In this document: in pieces, positions 44,654-56,400 of the stretch
Numbering within the stretch: position 1 is the first letter of the stretch
Layout of the letters: every line of letters begins with the position of its first letter
DNA from: Lichtheimia corymbifera B2541
Lineage: Eukaryota; Mucoromycota; Mucoromycetes; Mucorales; Lichtheimiaceae
Direction: 5' to 3'
Assembly (NCBI GenBank): GCA_000697475.1
Contig: JNEU01000987.1
Span: 202,093-266,092, forward strand
Length of the DNA stretch: 64,000 nt
The notes under the pieces: generated by a model
Told to the model about the DNA's origin: nothing
Databases searched by the model: none
The model's input: the letters and a program-made list of their open reading frames with translations, nothing else
Program-made: the position numbers and the translations under genes

Positions 44654-46132
44654 ATGACACAATTGAATGACTATGGTATGCGTTATTAAAGACACCTTTT
44701 TTTATTCTTCATTTCTCACACTCTCTCTATTAGAACTTGAACGTCAACGTAATATCGAACGCAATCGCGAATTGCTTGCTCAGCTTGAATTGCCTGCAGC
44801 TGTCAGTGCACTTGGATCGGTAGGAGGAGCAGCAACGTAAGTGGCATGGCAACCATCGATCGCGTCAAAGAGACTAATACGGTATTAGACCAGCTCCCAA
44901 GGCACGCCCAAAGAAGAAACGAGATAACAAAGCGCGTGTTGGTAAGTGCCAAAAGGAAGGATACATGTTGTAGCTTACACTATCTGATAACACACGAAAC
45001 GATTTAGTCAAACCCGATCGACCTACAAGAGCATCCTCACGACTACGTGGTCTAGAGCCACCGCCTTTCGAGATTACAGAAGATGATAGCATATCCAGCA
45101 CCAATGAAGGAGGAGGAAGCACCAACACTGTGGTAGATCCTGAATTATGGGATGGAAGATTACTTTCAGGAGACGAATACTTTGATGAGGAAATACGAAA
45201 GAATGCTATTCGTGTGGATGGTCACTATGCTGGTAATGAATCCACGGAACGTCAATCGGGATTTATTCCGTGCAGCATGTCGCTAACCACGTTTCTTTTT
45301 TACATCATCAGGTTGGATCAACCCAGAACTTGTTGAAAAGTATCACTTTGAGGCATCTGCTGCAGAAGCATGGGAAAAGAATGGTGGTGGCACATTTAGC
45401 TTTAAGGATCCTACTGGTACTGGCAAAAAGAAGGGCAGTGGACGGTTCAATGCAAAGGTAAGGATGAAACAAACGTCATTGTCGGATATCAGGCGCGGAT
45501 GACTAAACATGCATATATCACACATCTCAGGCAGCAGCTCAAGCCATGTTCAAAAAGAATCCAAACATGTATTTCTACCGACACAATGAACCGGGCGTGG
45601 TATGGTATAGATAAAGAGGGATAGGAATCCATGAACTTATTTTCATTGTGTATAGGAACAATGGACGGGTGATTGGACCGAGGAAGAAAAGAAGCTCTTT
45701 TTAGAGGTGGCCCAAAAGCATGGATGTGGTGACAAGGTATGATGATGGGGGCGAATGGTATATTTGAAGGATGACACTTGCTGACAACATGCATTCAATT
45801 ATTAACCATTTTGTGTCACCTATGTTCAGTGGGGTCTCTTTGCCAGTTACATTCCGCATCGGTAAATCATCCCCGTCCCAATTTCTTCTGCACTACTCAG
45901 CTATGCCACGTGCGTTAACATTTACCAATGGGCTCTTTTAGGGTTGGATATCAATGCAGTAACTTTTATCGAAGCGAGATTCTTCCATCTGGGTTGATAT
46001 TTGATGATAATTACAAGGCAAGTAGACAGATGATCTTGATATGCATGCATATATATTTAGGCTGACTTTTGTTTTTAGTACACACCTTCTGGACGTCCCA
46101 TTTATGTCGGCAACCATCGAGCCCGAGGTTAA
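44654..46132 (+). CDS. SANT/Myb-domain nuclear protein
   Basis: Ten exons: 44654-44675, 44734-44836, 44889-44941, 45008-45232, 45312-45457, 45531-45599, 45656-45736, 45830-45861, 45942-46017 and 46079-46132; 861 nt, 286 aa. N-terminal helix YELERQRNIERNRELLAQLE; a basic stretch PKARPKKKRDNKARV; then a single SANT domain, WTEEEKKLFLEVAQKHG...WGLFASYIPHRVGYQCSNFYR. Such domains read DNA or histone tails; the partner is unknown. The ninth intron uses a GC donor (AAG/GCAAGT at 46018). The end is uncertain: reading through gives ...NHRARG and TAA at 46132, while splicing at 46128 to CAACCAG would add about 30 residues. I chose the simpler end. Confidence 0.85.
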
Positions 46133-46245
46133 TTCCCTTTTACATTTTTATTTCCTTCACCATACAACAACCAGCATTTCATTCAACTTTATACCGCGCT
46201 CGCATAACGATAAACATACGATCATTTTCTGTACACGTGGATACT

Positions 46246-48043
46246 TTATTTGCTGTAAGGTGGCGGTGACTCATTTTTGGTATGGGAGGATGGTTTGACA
46301 TTATTGAGGACAATGACGTGTGGATGGCCGGCAGAACGGGGATCCATCATTGGTGGAGGAGGTGGTGGTGGTGGCATGCCGCGCATCGGACCCATAGGAC
46401 CACCCATAGGAGGAGGTCCCATAGGTGGAGGAACATGACGTGGATCAATAGATACTCCCATAATATGCGACAAATAGACGGCTCGTTTGATACGAAAGGA
46501 TCGAAAGCACATTGCCCAATATCCCTATTGTCATGTCTTAGTTATATATCTTCATCTTCTTCACAATAAACCCACATACATAAAACCCAACAATCATCAT
46601 CAAAGCAAGCACGCCAAATTTGAGCTCGTCTTGCCAGGATCGATCACAATTGTAAAAATCTTGTTGCTGTGCCATAGTATCTAGACCACCGGTATGGGTA
46701 GCGTCGATAAATCGCCCTGATGCAGAATCAATACACCAATCAATATAGTCGCCCCTCATGGTGATGAATAAAATCGTGTTGATAATTGCATCAACAATAA
46801 CAAGTGCTGTGCCCACCACCACGCCATGCGATACAGTCAATATATAATTGTACACGTCCTATGTTAAGAAAGGGTGGAGGTCAGTTTTTGGTGTGGATGC
46901 TGCTGCTGCTACTATAGTATAATAGCACACTTGCCAAATAAAGCGCTAGGAGACCAAACAACGATACGATAGCGAGAATCATATTGGCGATCCCAAATAT
47001 AATAAATGGAGCGCTGGATGGCATGTATGAGAAAAAGGCTGTCGTTGGAAAAAAGAGTAAGCGATGAGATGTTGAGATGATATAGGTTGGGATGATTGAG
47101 ATATTCACATACGACTGGATGGCCGAAACGAGACTGCTGTAAGATACAATGAAAATGCCTACAGTAAGGTGCTTTTCTAAGTGAGATGAGAAAGAGAGCC
47201 TTATGTAAAGACTTACAGCCCAAAACACGCATGATAAAGCACAACCAACACGTAAGTGGATGCATCCACAGCATTTCCGTAATGCCTGACTTCGAGTGTG
47301 AACGATTTTTGTCCTCCGGAAAGGTCGTAATAAGAAATCCATTTGTTATATACGAGGTCGGTGAGATTTGTAAACGAGAAAAGAGATGTTGTGTGTTTAT
47401 TTGAAAAGGAATGAATTGGATAGGGCCATTTCTTAACAAAGGCGATGTTTTGTGCCTGTCCACAAAGGGTAATTTCATGGTGGTACAAAAATGCAGCGCT
47501 TGCTTGGAAGGGTGGTGTCTCTGCATTATGTACGTCGGGGATAATGTAGCTTTCCTCGACGACCCTTGTTTCCTCGACCTTTGAATATTGGACCCTCTGA
47601 CTCTTCTTGATTTCTTGAAGACTCCATTTAAGCCTAAAGCTATGTGACGATGTCCCGCCTCCGCTGGTTTGGACGGTCTGAGAAAGAAGATCAAACAACT
47701 TTGTTAGATTTACATCTACGTAAACTTACATTATACATACCATGCCGTCATTATTGTGCCATAAGTCCCGAAAGTAACCTTTGCCAACTCGACACCTTGA
47801 ATGGTAATGGTAAAAGAGTGTTCGGCTACCAATTACCCTCGACCCCAGTATGAAAGAGCAGCGCTTCTGCAAATGTCTTTGAAGATATATGATCCCCTTT
47901 ATAACAGTGGTATGATCCTATCACATCTTTTAGTATTTTTTGCTTGGTAATGGAAAAAAAAACATGATGTGGATACCTTTATAGGAGCATGTGTGGTCCG
48001 AAAGTGGCGCTCGGGTATAACGATATAATATCGGGTCGATCAT
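46246..48043 (-). CDS. Multipass membrane protein with proline-rich cytoplasmic tail; 5' end uncertain
   Basis: Family not recognised. The 3' half is clear: a soluble part (FRLKWSLQEIKKSQ to SFTLEVRHYG); helices in YVLVVLYHACFG, APFIIFGIANMILAIVSLFG, VVVGTALVIVDAIINTILF and FGVLALMMIVGFY; then GYWAMCFRSFRIKRAV. The end is PPPMGPPPMGGP and PPPPPPPP, finishing SPPPYSK, with a PPPY motif that could bind WW domains. Introns include 46859-46934, which has a GC donor (TTG/GCAAGT). Upstream I read exons with LFHTGVEG, GVELAKVTFGTYGT and MIDPILYRYTRAPL (possible ATG 48043), but the joins near 47650-47750 are ambiguous. The true start could be the ATG near 47744 or further upstream. Confidence 0.6.
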
Positions 48044-48720
48044 GCCGTCGGATCCAAACGAGCCTTTAAAATGACCGCTAATGACAGGCCACTCTTATCC
48101 CTTGTGCCGTAATCGTTGAGGCGTTTCAAGTAACAGGATTTCGGATTCTGAAGCTGCTCCACACCATCCGTTGCACTTTGTATTCCTTTCACGAAAATCG
48201 CATTGAAGCCGGCACAGGTTGCCACAGCTGTTGACCAAAGACTGTCGTATCCATGAATATTCACGTATCCCCATCATGCAGCCTCAAGTTGTGTGCCCCT
48301 AGATTACTCGCCAACCTTAGTTTCCTTGTTCTTCTCTAGAATAAATGCACACATACATACCTTATGGGCCAAAGCGTTCAGTCGTTTAGCATTCTACTTG
48401 ATCGCAAAGGCAGGACTTGTAGTGGATGCTCTTTGAGCTGTAGCATATAAAAGAGGCAATGAGAACAACCGTAAGAAAGATCACATAGCAAATATGCTAC
48501 CTGGTAAAAAGGTTCCGAGCTATTATATATGACGTGGCCCTTTTTCCTGTAGCCTTCCTGAAGGTGTTCAATGGTAATCCCGTTCAGTCATAATCCCTTA
48601 TTCAGAATACTATCAGTGGACATCAGTGATTGCCCCTCTTTGCCTTCTTGCTTATACATACATATATCTTGGATGAAGGGATACTCCCAGCTTGTACCTT
48701 ATCTTGCTCATTATCCCATG
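48044..48720. other. Possible upstream exon and intergenic DNA
   Basis: The minus frame 48040-48264 (GYDSLWSTAVATCAGFN, LKRLNDYGTRDKSGLSL) looks coding and may belong to the membrane-protein gene or to a decayed gene. I could not join it in frame. Confidence 0.35.
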
Positions 48721-48728
48721 GATAGGAT

Positions 48729-50580
48729 CTAAAGTGTACGCAGGATAATAGTGAGGATGATGAGATTGATCTCCACATTCCCCTTCAATACATACCAAAA
48801 AATGTCTTCACCACGATCACCTTGTTGATGTAGGATGGTGCCAACTATCCCCCAGTCTTCCAAACCACTGCTTCTCGTCCTGGTTCTGAGATTGATGAGT
48901 CGTTTACATCCTCCTTCTGATAACGAGATGCCACACCCAAACTGGCGTGAGATGCTGGGATGCACGAGTGCACTTGACTAGGCAAATGTGCTTGGTAGCA
49001 GGAGCCGCGAGATCTGTTGAAGAATCACCGGCAGGTTGAAGAGTCACCGGTAATAGAAGCTGTACCACCGAGTATGTAGTAGTCGCACTGGCAACAGAGA
49101 TTGTCGTGTATTGCCAGTGGATGAGTATAACATGGTCATGCTGTGTTTGGGTAATCTTGATCCATGGTCCTGATGGATACTGCGATATTGCTCCCCCTAT
49201 TGAATATATGTCTTATTACAATGGATAAGCACTTCCCGGATGCTGAGATGCGTACTTGCAGTGGTGCAAGTGGCTAAAATATGCCTGAGCCATAGCATAT
49301 TGTACCCTAGAAATACGTTTGAGAACATGAATAAGCATATGACAAGCCTCGGGATTATACTCACATCTTCGTTATCGATAGGGCTATTCTCTTGTTGATG
49401 ACATTGACATCCTAACATCCTATATATGCAAATGAGTTTACATCCGTCAGCAATCATATAGCAGCATACCTTTATGATCGTTTCCTCAAGAATATAGGTG
49501 TGTCTCGAATACAGCTGGGTGGCCATGTATCTGTCACCAGTCGCCAGCACACACATCCGTCTCCCTCAGTTATGGGTTGCCATGCCAATTTGCCGTTTCC
49601 CTTGTTGCCAGTGGAACCTTTTTCAATACAGTCAACAGCTATCCTTGCCACACACATGATATAAAGGGAAGGACGTACGTTGCTATGGTTCTCGATCGGT
49701 TGACTGGCGGTGTGATGCATTGCGATTCGTACCATGTGAAGCATTTTGGTTCGTTTGTTGCACGCAAACTGTATCACATCAGAGCTTGTGGTGTGGGGAG
49801 GGGATCGGTTCAAGTACTTCATTGAGAAGCGGGTCGCGTTAAAGATAATATGCAGCGGACAAGGAGGCGGGTCTTGTGGACATTGGCGGCATTGTCCTAC
49901 TGCCATCTGAGACTAAAATCGACTTGGGCCCATTGACATCTGTACACTCAGCACGTCCACAGGAGATGGCTACATGGAAAGAAATATGACATGGATGTTG
50001 GGATATGATTCATCCAACAAATGATGATTGGGACTTACCTCAATCAAAAAGTGAAAATATCACAATGACAACAATGACAATGAAAGAAAGGAGATAACAA
50101 TGAAAGGCTTCTATTATCAATGACCATATCTATTAGTCGTAAATCACAAATCTTAAAAATGGCTATCTATGAGCCATACCAAGGGCTCTCGATGGTGTAA
50201 GGCAATCAAAGTATAAGATGATGGAAGAAAGAGATGGGAGGCGAGAGTAAAAGGATGGGCGACAACATCGTTGTTTATACGTATGTGCAGCGATGGGCGT
50301 GGGTACATATTTTTGTGGCCACAAAGAATGATAAATGCTTGTTGGGGATGTGCTGATAGATTGGTTCATGAGCTGATAATAGTTGTAGGGAACCTACCTC
50401 TGCTCGTAAATCTTCAATAAAGAGTCTGGGTGTGATGGTATCCATGCTCGATCAGAGGCTCTCATGATCAAATTTGGACACGTGATATGCAATTCTTTGA
50501 CATCATTCATAATAGCCGATTGTGGATGTTTGGATATATACAAATCCAATGCATAAAACAAAGAGAGCAGTCCATTCCTT
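48729..50580 (-). CDS. Unrecognised multi-exon gene (exon set incomplete)
   Basis: Several minus-strand exons look coding and have good splice sites, but I could not join all of them and do not know the family. 50398 to about 50570: RNGLLSLFYALDLYISKHP and PNLIMRASDRAWIPSHPDSL, ending at donor GTAGGT. Near 49690-49840: HTTSSDVIQFACNKRTKMLH. 49470 to about 49545: GDRYMATQLYSRHTYILEET, donor GTATGC. 49365-49411 joins on in frame (DVNVINKRIALSITK), and 49306 downward then continues as VQYAMAQAYFSHLHH. A last block at 48729-48965 reads GTILHQQGDRGEDIFWYVLK, then GNVEINL. That resembles the core of a cyclic-nucleotide-binding domain, but is too short to prove it. It could be one signalling gene, two genes, or a partly decayed one. 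Confidence 0.4.
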
Positions 50581-50589
50581 CCCAAACAC

Positions 50590-51361
50590 TTATCAAAGAA
50601 CTTGAAAAGCTATGTATTAAGGAGATAGGGTACCGACTATCCCATGTTGGGTGCTTTATTCTTGATGATGAATAGTGATGAGCATGATCCAATTACTACC
50701 ATGATGCCTTTTTGCACAAGTAGAATGATGCTTGCCATTGATATGAATAATGTTGATCCTCCGCACAACATGCTTATTCATCGGTTACACAGCGATGTTC
50801 TTCCATACGCATGATTTTTCCCCACGGACAATCACACGTCCCCCCACACACACACTCCTTTTTTTTTCCCGGGCGATTCCGTATCATCCTGAAAGCGGTG
50901 TATCAACATGAGCAACCAATGACAAAAGCTCCTTCTGAATCATCCTGGCATGATTGGTGTATAGGATGCATCGAGTTCTTTTATTCACTTGGCATCTTGT
51001 CAACACCCATCCCCCTCCATCGTATAATGTTGGCTCTTAAGAACACCATCAAACAACTATCTCCATAGGATTGCAATGTTATAAGGAATATGGCTCCTAG
51101 AAATGGTGCCCTGTCAAAGGCATTTATTGACGTATGTGGTGCATAAATAAAGATAGTGGGAGATCCCGGTAATGGGGGTGGATAGTGAGACTGATTGATT
51201 ATAGCCATCGTCGCTGGTAAAATATATATTTGTTCGCCTTTCAACATTGGGATGTGTGGAGTACAAAGTCATGAATGAAGATGGATGGTCCGCTCTTTCG
51301 TTATCTCTCTTTCCTCTCTCTTGCTTTCTTTTTATAGACTTCCAAACACACACACAACACT
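50590..51361. other. Intergenic; Nudix gene promoter
   Basis: About 770 bp. Sequence CTTTTTATAG at 51328-51337 lies near the Nudix ATG. No gene supported. Confidence 0.45.
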
Positions 51362-52200
51362 ATGCCACCTATCAAGCTCGACCCCAAGACACTTGCTTTG
51401 TTTAGTCAACGGTTACTGAATTGCCCTCGCTACAAATTCGGCTACAAGGAACAAGTCCGTGATGCCGCTGTCCTCATGCCTCTTTGTCAAGTCAATGGTG
51501 AAGCAAGTGTACTTTTCACTGTACGCAACATGAACATGCGAACCCATCGTGGTGAGATTAGGCAAGTCATTTGAACAAGTCGAAGGGTTACAAGGAAAAG
51601 CTGACGTATGAGTGTGTGTATATGCATTATGGATAACAGTTTTCCTGGTGGCAAGGCTGGTAAGTGGATATAAAAGTGAAGGAGGATGGACCGTATGTAT
51701 TAACTCAGGGGTTGTTGTTGTACACTTTTGACAGATCCACATGACCCATCACTGCAACATACAGCATTAAGGGAAACTATGGAAGAAGTTGGCATTGCTC
51801 CGTCATCGATTGATATCCTTGGCAACTACTCGACGTTACCGAACAAAACAGGATCTCTTCGGGTGCATCCATTCCTAGGTTATATCAAGGACCCCATCTC
51901 CTCTATCAAGGATCTCAACTACAACAAGGACGAAGTATCCACAGTCTTTTCTTTACCTATCGATTATTTGTCACGACGTGATATCCGGGAAGTACGGCAG
52001 TTTAGACACACTCAAGTGAAATACCCTGTGTTCAAGGTCCCACCAGAGATCGAAAGAGAGATTGAAGGAGAAAATGAGATTTGGGGCCTTACGTCCTTTA
52101 TATTAGATGGTAAGGCAATGGCAGCAAAGGTATGGTTCGGTGTCTCTAACATTCATATTTAGGTGTCTTTCGAAAAATTATTCCCGATCGCTACCCATAA
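51362..52200 (+). CDS. Nudix hydrolase, coenzyme A diphosphatase type (Pcd1/NUDT7-8-like)
   Basis: Cleaves the pyrophosphate of CoA and its derivatives, usually in peroxisomes or mitochondria. Exons 51362-51561, 51640-51659 (20 nt), 51735-52109 and 52163-52200 give 210 aa. The NuCoA signature is visible as LFTVRNMNMRTHRGEISFPGG followed by KAD, overlapping the Nudix box with TALRETMEEVGI. The first intron has a GC donor (TTAG/GCAAGT at 51562); a GT donor nearby would destroy the conserved HRGEISFPGG. The 3' end is uncertain. Splicing from 52109 to 52241 also keeps the frame and would instead end at 52395 (249 aa), with a coding-like tail LWLVQVEDRMFALREMTDDF. No peroxisomal SKL ending is seen in either version. 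Confidence 0.87.
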
Positions 52201-52604
52201 AGCCTACTTTGTATACTTTTTATCATGGGGATTTCGCTAGATATGTGCGGTTTGATGGGGTGCAGGATTGTTCATCAAGCAAGGATATATGAAGGGGAAG
52301 AGAGGTTGTGGCTAGTACAAGTCGAGGACCGGATGTTTGCTTTGAGGGAGATGACGGACGATTTCAAACTCTGGAAAGAGCAGCTGTTGGTGTAAACTTG
52401 ATGATGCATGCCAACTTTAATGTTCACCACCACGCATAGTTATCGCAAGCTACGTTAGTCATCAATAAAGGCAAACTCAAAATAGAGGATGGAATTCTGG
52501 TTTATTGGGGGAGTTTCACTACATGTGGGAGAACAACTTGAATGGGAGAGTAGCTTATACGTTCCGGAGCAACTGCAAGATGATAAACCAGTGGTCTTGT
52601 TGGC

Positions 52605-52751
52605 TTAAAAGAAATCCGCCGCACCACCGCCGTTGCCGCCGTCCTGGTCGCCGATGTCAATTGGACCAATTGCTGAACCAGCTTGAACGGAAGCAATAAA
52701 GGCCAAGACCATCAAAGAGAGGGAAGCAAGAGTAGTAACAAAGCGATCCAT
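52605..52751 (-). CDS. Very small secreted peptide gene (48 aa)
   Basis: An intronless frame too short for most gene finders. Residues 1-22 are a convincing signal peptide (FVTTLASLSLMVLAFIASVQA). The remaining 26 residues begin GSAIGPIDIGDQDGGNGG and end AADFF; they are acidic, glycine rich and without cysteine. A TATATAA box lies 60 nt upstream at 52811-52817, as in the other secreted genes of this window. There is no dibasic site, so the whole mature peptide may be released. Role unknown; a signalling peptide is one possibility. Confidence 0.65.
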   Translation of the reverse strand: MDRFVTTLASLSLMVLAFIASVQAGSAIGPIDIGDQDGGNGGGAADFF

Positions 52752-52810
52752 GATAAAATCAGGTATAAAGAAGATTGATTGTAGTTGATCATTTTTTTTT
52801 GTCTTGCTCT

Positions 52811-52817
52811 TTATATA
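52811..52817 (-). promoter_or_regulatory. TATA box of the 48-aa secreted peptide gene
   Basis: TATATAA on the minus strand within the palindrome CTTTATATAAAG, 60 nt before the ATG at 52751. Confidence 0.55.
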
Positions 52818-53458
52818 AAGTTGAAGCTCCCACCTTTTGCATATTACTCCTTAAACGCAATGTAGCCATCTACATGAAAAAAGTTAGGAGCAGCCGTGTT
52901 CACAGGATGATCTACATTATGTTATGCATGATGGCATGTATGCAACGTCATCATCTTCTTTATCGATGTCGTGATTACCGTATTGTGTGATTCGATACTC
53001 TTTTAGACATGAGAATGCTGATTAGGATAGTAACTTTATGCTTTGACATGTTGACATGATGGGGCGATCCCACCGCCATTTACACCTGAATACCCTACAC
53101 CCAAATAATGTCTTTTCGTCATCGACTCGATATAAGCAAAACAAATATGCTTACCTAGCTGTTTATGCATGGCGTTGAGTGTCCTACCCTTTGCATATTA
53201 CTCCTTAAGATGCCATTTATAACCGTCTCCCCGAAAAAGTTGGCACCCATGACGACATCACTCACCATTGGAGTGGCGCTACATCTCCTCCTTTATTGCT
53301 TGAGATTTACCCCCCACTATTTTCCTGAGCTTTGAGTAAAAGAAAGCTTTATGTAACGCCATATCCATATGCATATTCATCCACCATCCGCTTAATGGTA
53401 TGTAAACCGATATTTATTTAGGATATGAAGGATGCATACATAAAGGTATCATTTAATA
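52818..53458. other. Intergenic region
   Basis: About 640 bp. A short phrase (CCTTTTGCATATTACTCCTTAA near 52832 and CCTTTGCATATTACTCCTTAAGA near 53190) is repeated about 356 bp apart. Otherwise nothing seen. Confidence 0.45.
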
Positions 53459-56400
53459 TTAATGCCGCCTACAATATGAACGTAATACTGCTGCTAATGA
53501 TTTCTGGTTCATGGGCTTCGTAAGGTATTCATTCATGCCTGCTCTGATACATGTATCCTGTGCACATTGCTGTACATCCGCTGTCAACGCGACAATAGGA
53601 AGAAGGGTTGTGCGTTGTTCATCCGCTTCAATGGCTCGTATTGTTTTCGTTGCTTGAACGCCGTCGCAATTGGGCATATGATGATCGAAGAAACCCATTT
53701 GAAAGTAACCTGCTGGATGCTTTTTCCATGTCTCCACTGCTTCCAAGCCATCATTGGCACATTCCACCTGAAATCCCAATCGAGTAAGTTGTTTGTACAA
53801 GAGTTTCTGTGCCACGGGATTATCTATAATAGACGTCATATGAGGGGACCACTACGGTAACAAACAATGACGCCATCCGCCCCTATTTACCTTCCGCTAC
53901 AAGAATATGCATTGTTCTAAAAACAGCCTTTTCCTCATCCGTGATCTTTCCGTGATCTATGGCTTCCATGGTCCCGCTGCTACTGCTCCATTGTAATAAA
54001 GGGACGGTTTGTTGTTGTAAAGAGGGCTCTAGCAAACTCAGCATGCTTTGCAATAGCTTTCGACGTCGAAGGGGGATAGCAATCCGTGCCACTGAAGATC
54101 CCGTTGCAGTGTCAGATACCATAAAAGGAGATGCTGAAGAGGAGGAGGAGGAGAGAGTCGGTTGAAGCGTGGTATCAAATCCCATTTGTCGACTTGGATA
54201 ATGCATAATAATGGTGCCACATTTGACATTGTTGACAAAATATGTGAGATGACTCGACCATTCATGGTGATCAGGTGACTGGGATAACGACATGCCGATA
54301 ATGATGGCGTCATAATGGTGTGGCATTAATTGTAGTAATTCTGGGATAGTGCATACACCTTCCACCTTGGTGCCTGGCAATAGTTGGCGTACCATGGTAA
54401 CGGTTGAAACGTGCTTATCAGCGACTAGGATTCGAGCGCCATGCAGCTTGTCTAAATTGATAGCCACCTCATTGTTGCGTCTTGTCGATTCTTCTTGCAA
54501 ACGCTTCACTTGGATGGTAAAGTTAAAGTTGGATCCTTTTCCAGGAGTGCTTGTCACGTCAATTCTTCCCGACATAAGCTCAACCAGCTGCAGACAAATC
54601 GACAATCCAAGCCCTGTACCGCCATATTTGCGTCTATAGTATTTACACATGGTGAGTAACCATCAAGGCCACGCTACATCACTCTCCTATACTTACGTCG
54701 TACTGCCATCCACCTGAGAAAATGGAACAAATAACATCTTGCGCTGCTCTTCACTGATCCCAATGCCGGTGTCAATCACTTCAATCAACAAAGGTACCAT
54801 GTTGTCCGAAGGTCGCTTCTTTTTACTTGCAGCTTGCCTGTCGATGGTGCATCGGATGCTGATTTCGCCGTGTTCTGTAAACTATATAGTAGGATTCACT
54901 CTTAGTTTATATATTTTCCACAATACATACCACGACTTACTTTGATTGCATTGCCAAGGAGGTTGATAATAATCCTTCATGACATGTGGTGGTTAGTATT
55001 ATCATAAACTAAGCGTAGGAGATACTTACTGCTTGACTCTATTCGCATCGGCTAGAATGACGGATGGCACGTCATGGGCAATGGTATAGGTCACATTGAT
55101 CCGTTTTTGAGCCGCCATAGCAATAAGCATCTCAATGACATCGCCAATCATATCCTCGACCAGGGTAGGAGCCAAATCCAAAGCGACTTTTCCGGCTTGA
55201 AGCTTGGAGAAGTTGAGCAAATCATCAATGATACCAAGAAGATTCTCACAACTCTGCTTGGCGGTAAGCACCAGGTCCATTTGATCCATCGTAAGATCGG
55301 TGTCTGCCAGTAATGAGATCATGCCATAAAAGCCTGAAAAGGGGGTGCGGATCTCGTGACTCATGTTGGCCAAAAAGATTTCCCGTAAACGTGTTGCTCG
55401 ATCCGCTGCCTCTTTGCTTCTACGTGCTTCTTCAAGTGCTCGCTTTTGATTCTCAATCATCCTATGTATACGCATATCCAAACGTGAGTTCCCAGGCAGT
55501 CTATTCATATCGAGTTCTTCTTACCTGTGGTTGTCCTTGGTGACCTTGTTCACGGACATGAATAAAAATGCATTGGTAACAGAAATACCCATTTGCTGAC
55601 AAAGAAGACCAAGGACAGTGATATGCCTTTGCGTGAATGAGCCGACGGAGCCTTCAATAAACAAACATCCAGCAATGATGTTTTTGTGGATAATGGGCAT
55701 ACAGATGACTGATTTTCTACCAGCGCGCTCAAACCATGGACCAACAGCAAATCGAGGATCCTGCTCCACGTCCGAAATAAAAATGCTTTCACGCGTATGG
55801 ATGGTGTGGTTGATAATGCGACTTGATACAAGATCATCGGCTTCAGATAATTTACGTGGAGGGTTGTATGTGATGGCATCTTCATCCTTTTGGTGGCGAT
55901 AGGCACACACAGCAAAGTTGGATTGCTTAATGTACCCAGTGGTCCCTTCCCCTTCATTGTTGACGTTTGTTTCCAAAATAATGGCTCCTGATTCTGCACC
56001 CGCGTTCTCGAAAATGATGTTCTGCATCGATGATAAGAGGCGGTCAAACTTGATTTCTGACGACATAACTTGCGAACTTTTGAGGATGGATGCCATGTCA
56101 ACCTAGCATTGAAGGAGTCAACAAGCGCTTTGAGAATATATAATCCTATTAAGTACTTACAATGTCAAGCGTCATCAATGTTTCTTCTGTGGTCACTGGA
56201 GGAATCGACTCGCATGTATAAGGTTCGTTGGCTGTGGTTGTAGGCATGGCGTGCTGATGCTCTTCAAAGCTGGATGATATGCTCATGGCATTCTGCTGCT
56301 CGACAAGGAAAGGAAGATCCGTTTGGACACCAGCATCATACGCTTGGCAGTTGTAATGATCAAATTCAGCCAGTATACTGGCTTTTGTGCTGGTAACATG

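Noticed and set aside
54038..54313. Frames overlapping the receiver-linker exon of the histidine kinase
   Set aside because: Out-of-frame shadows of a long conserved exon.
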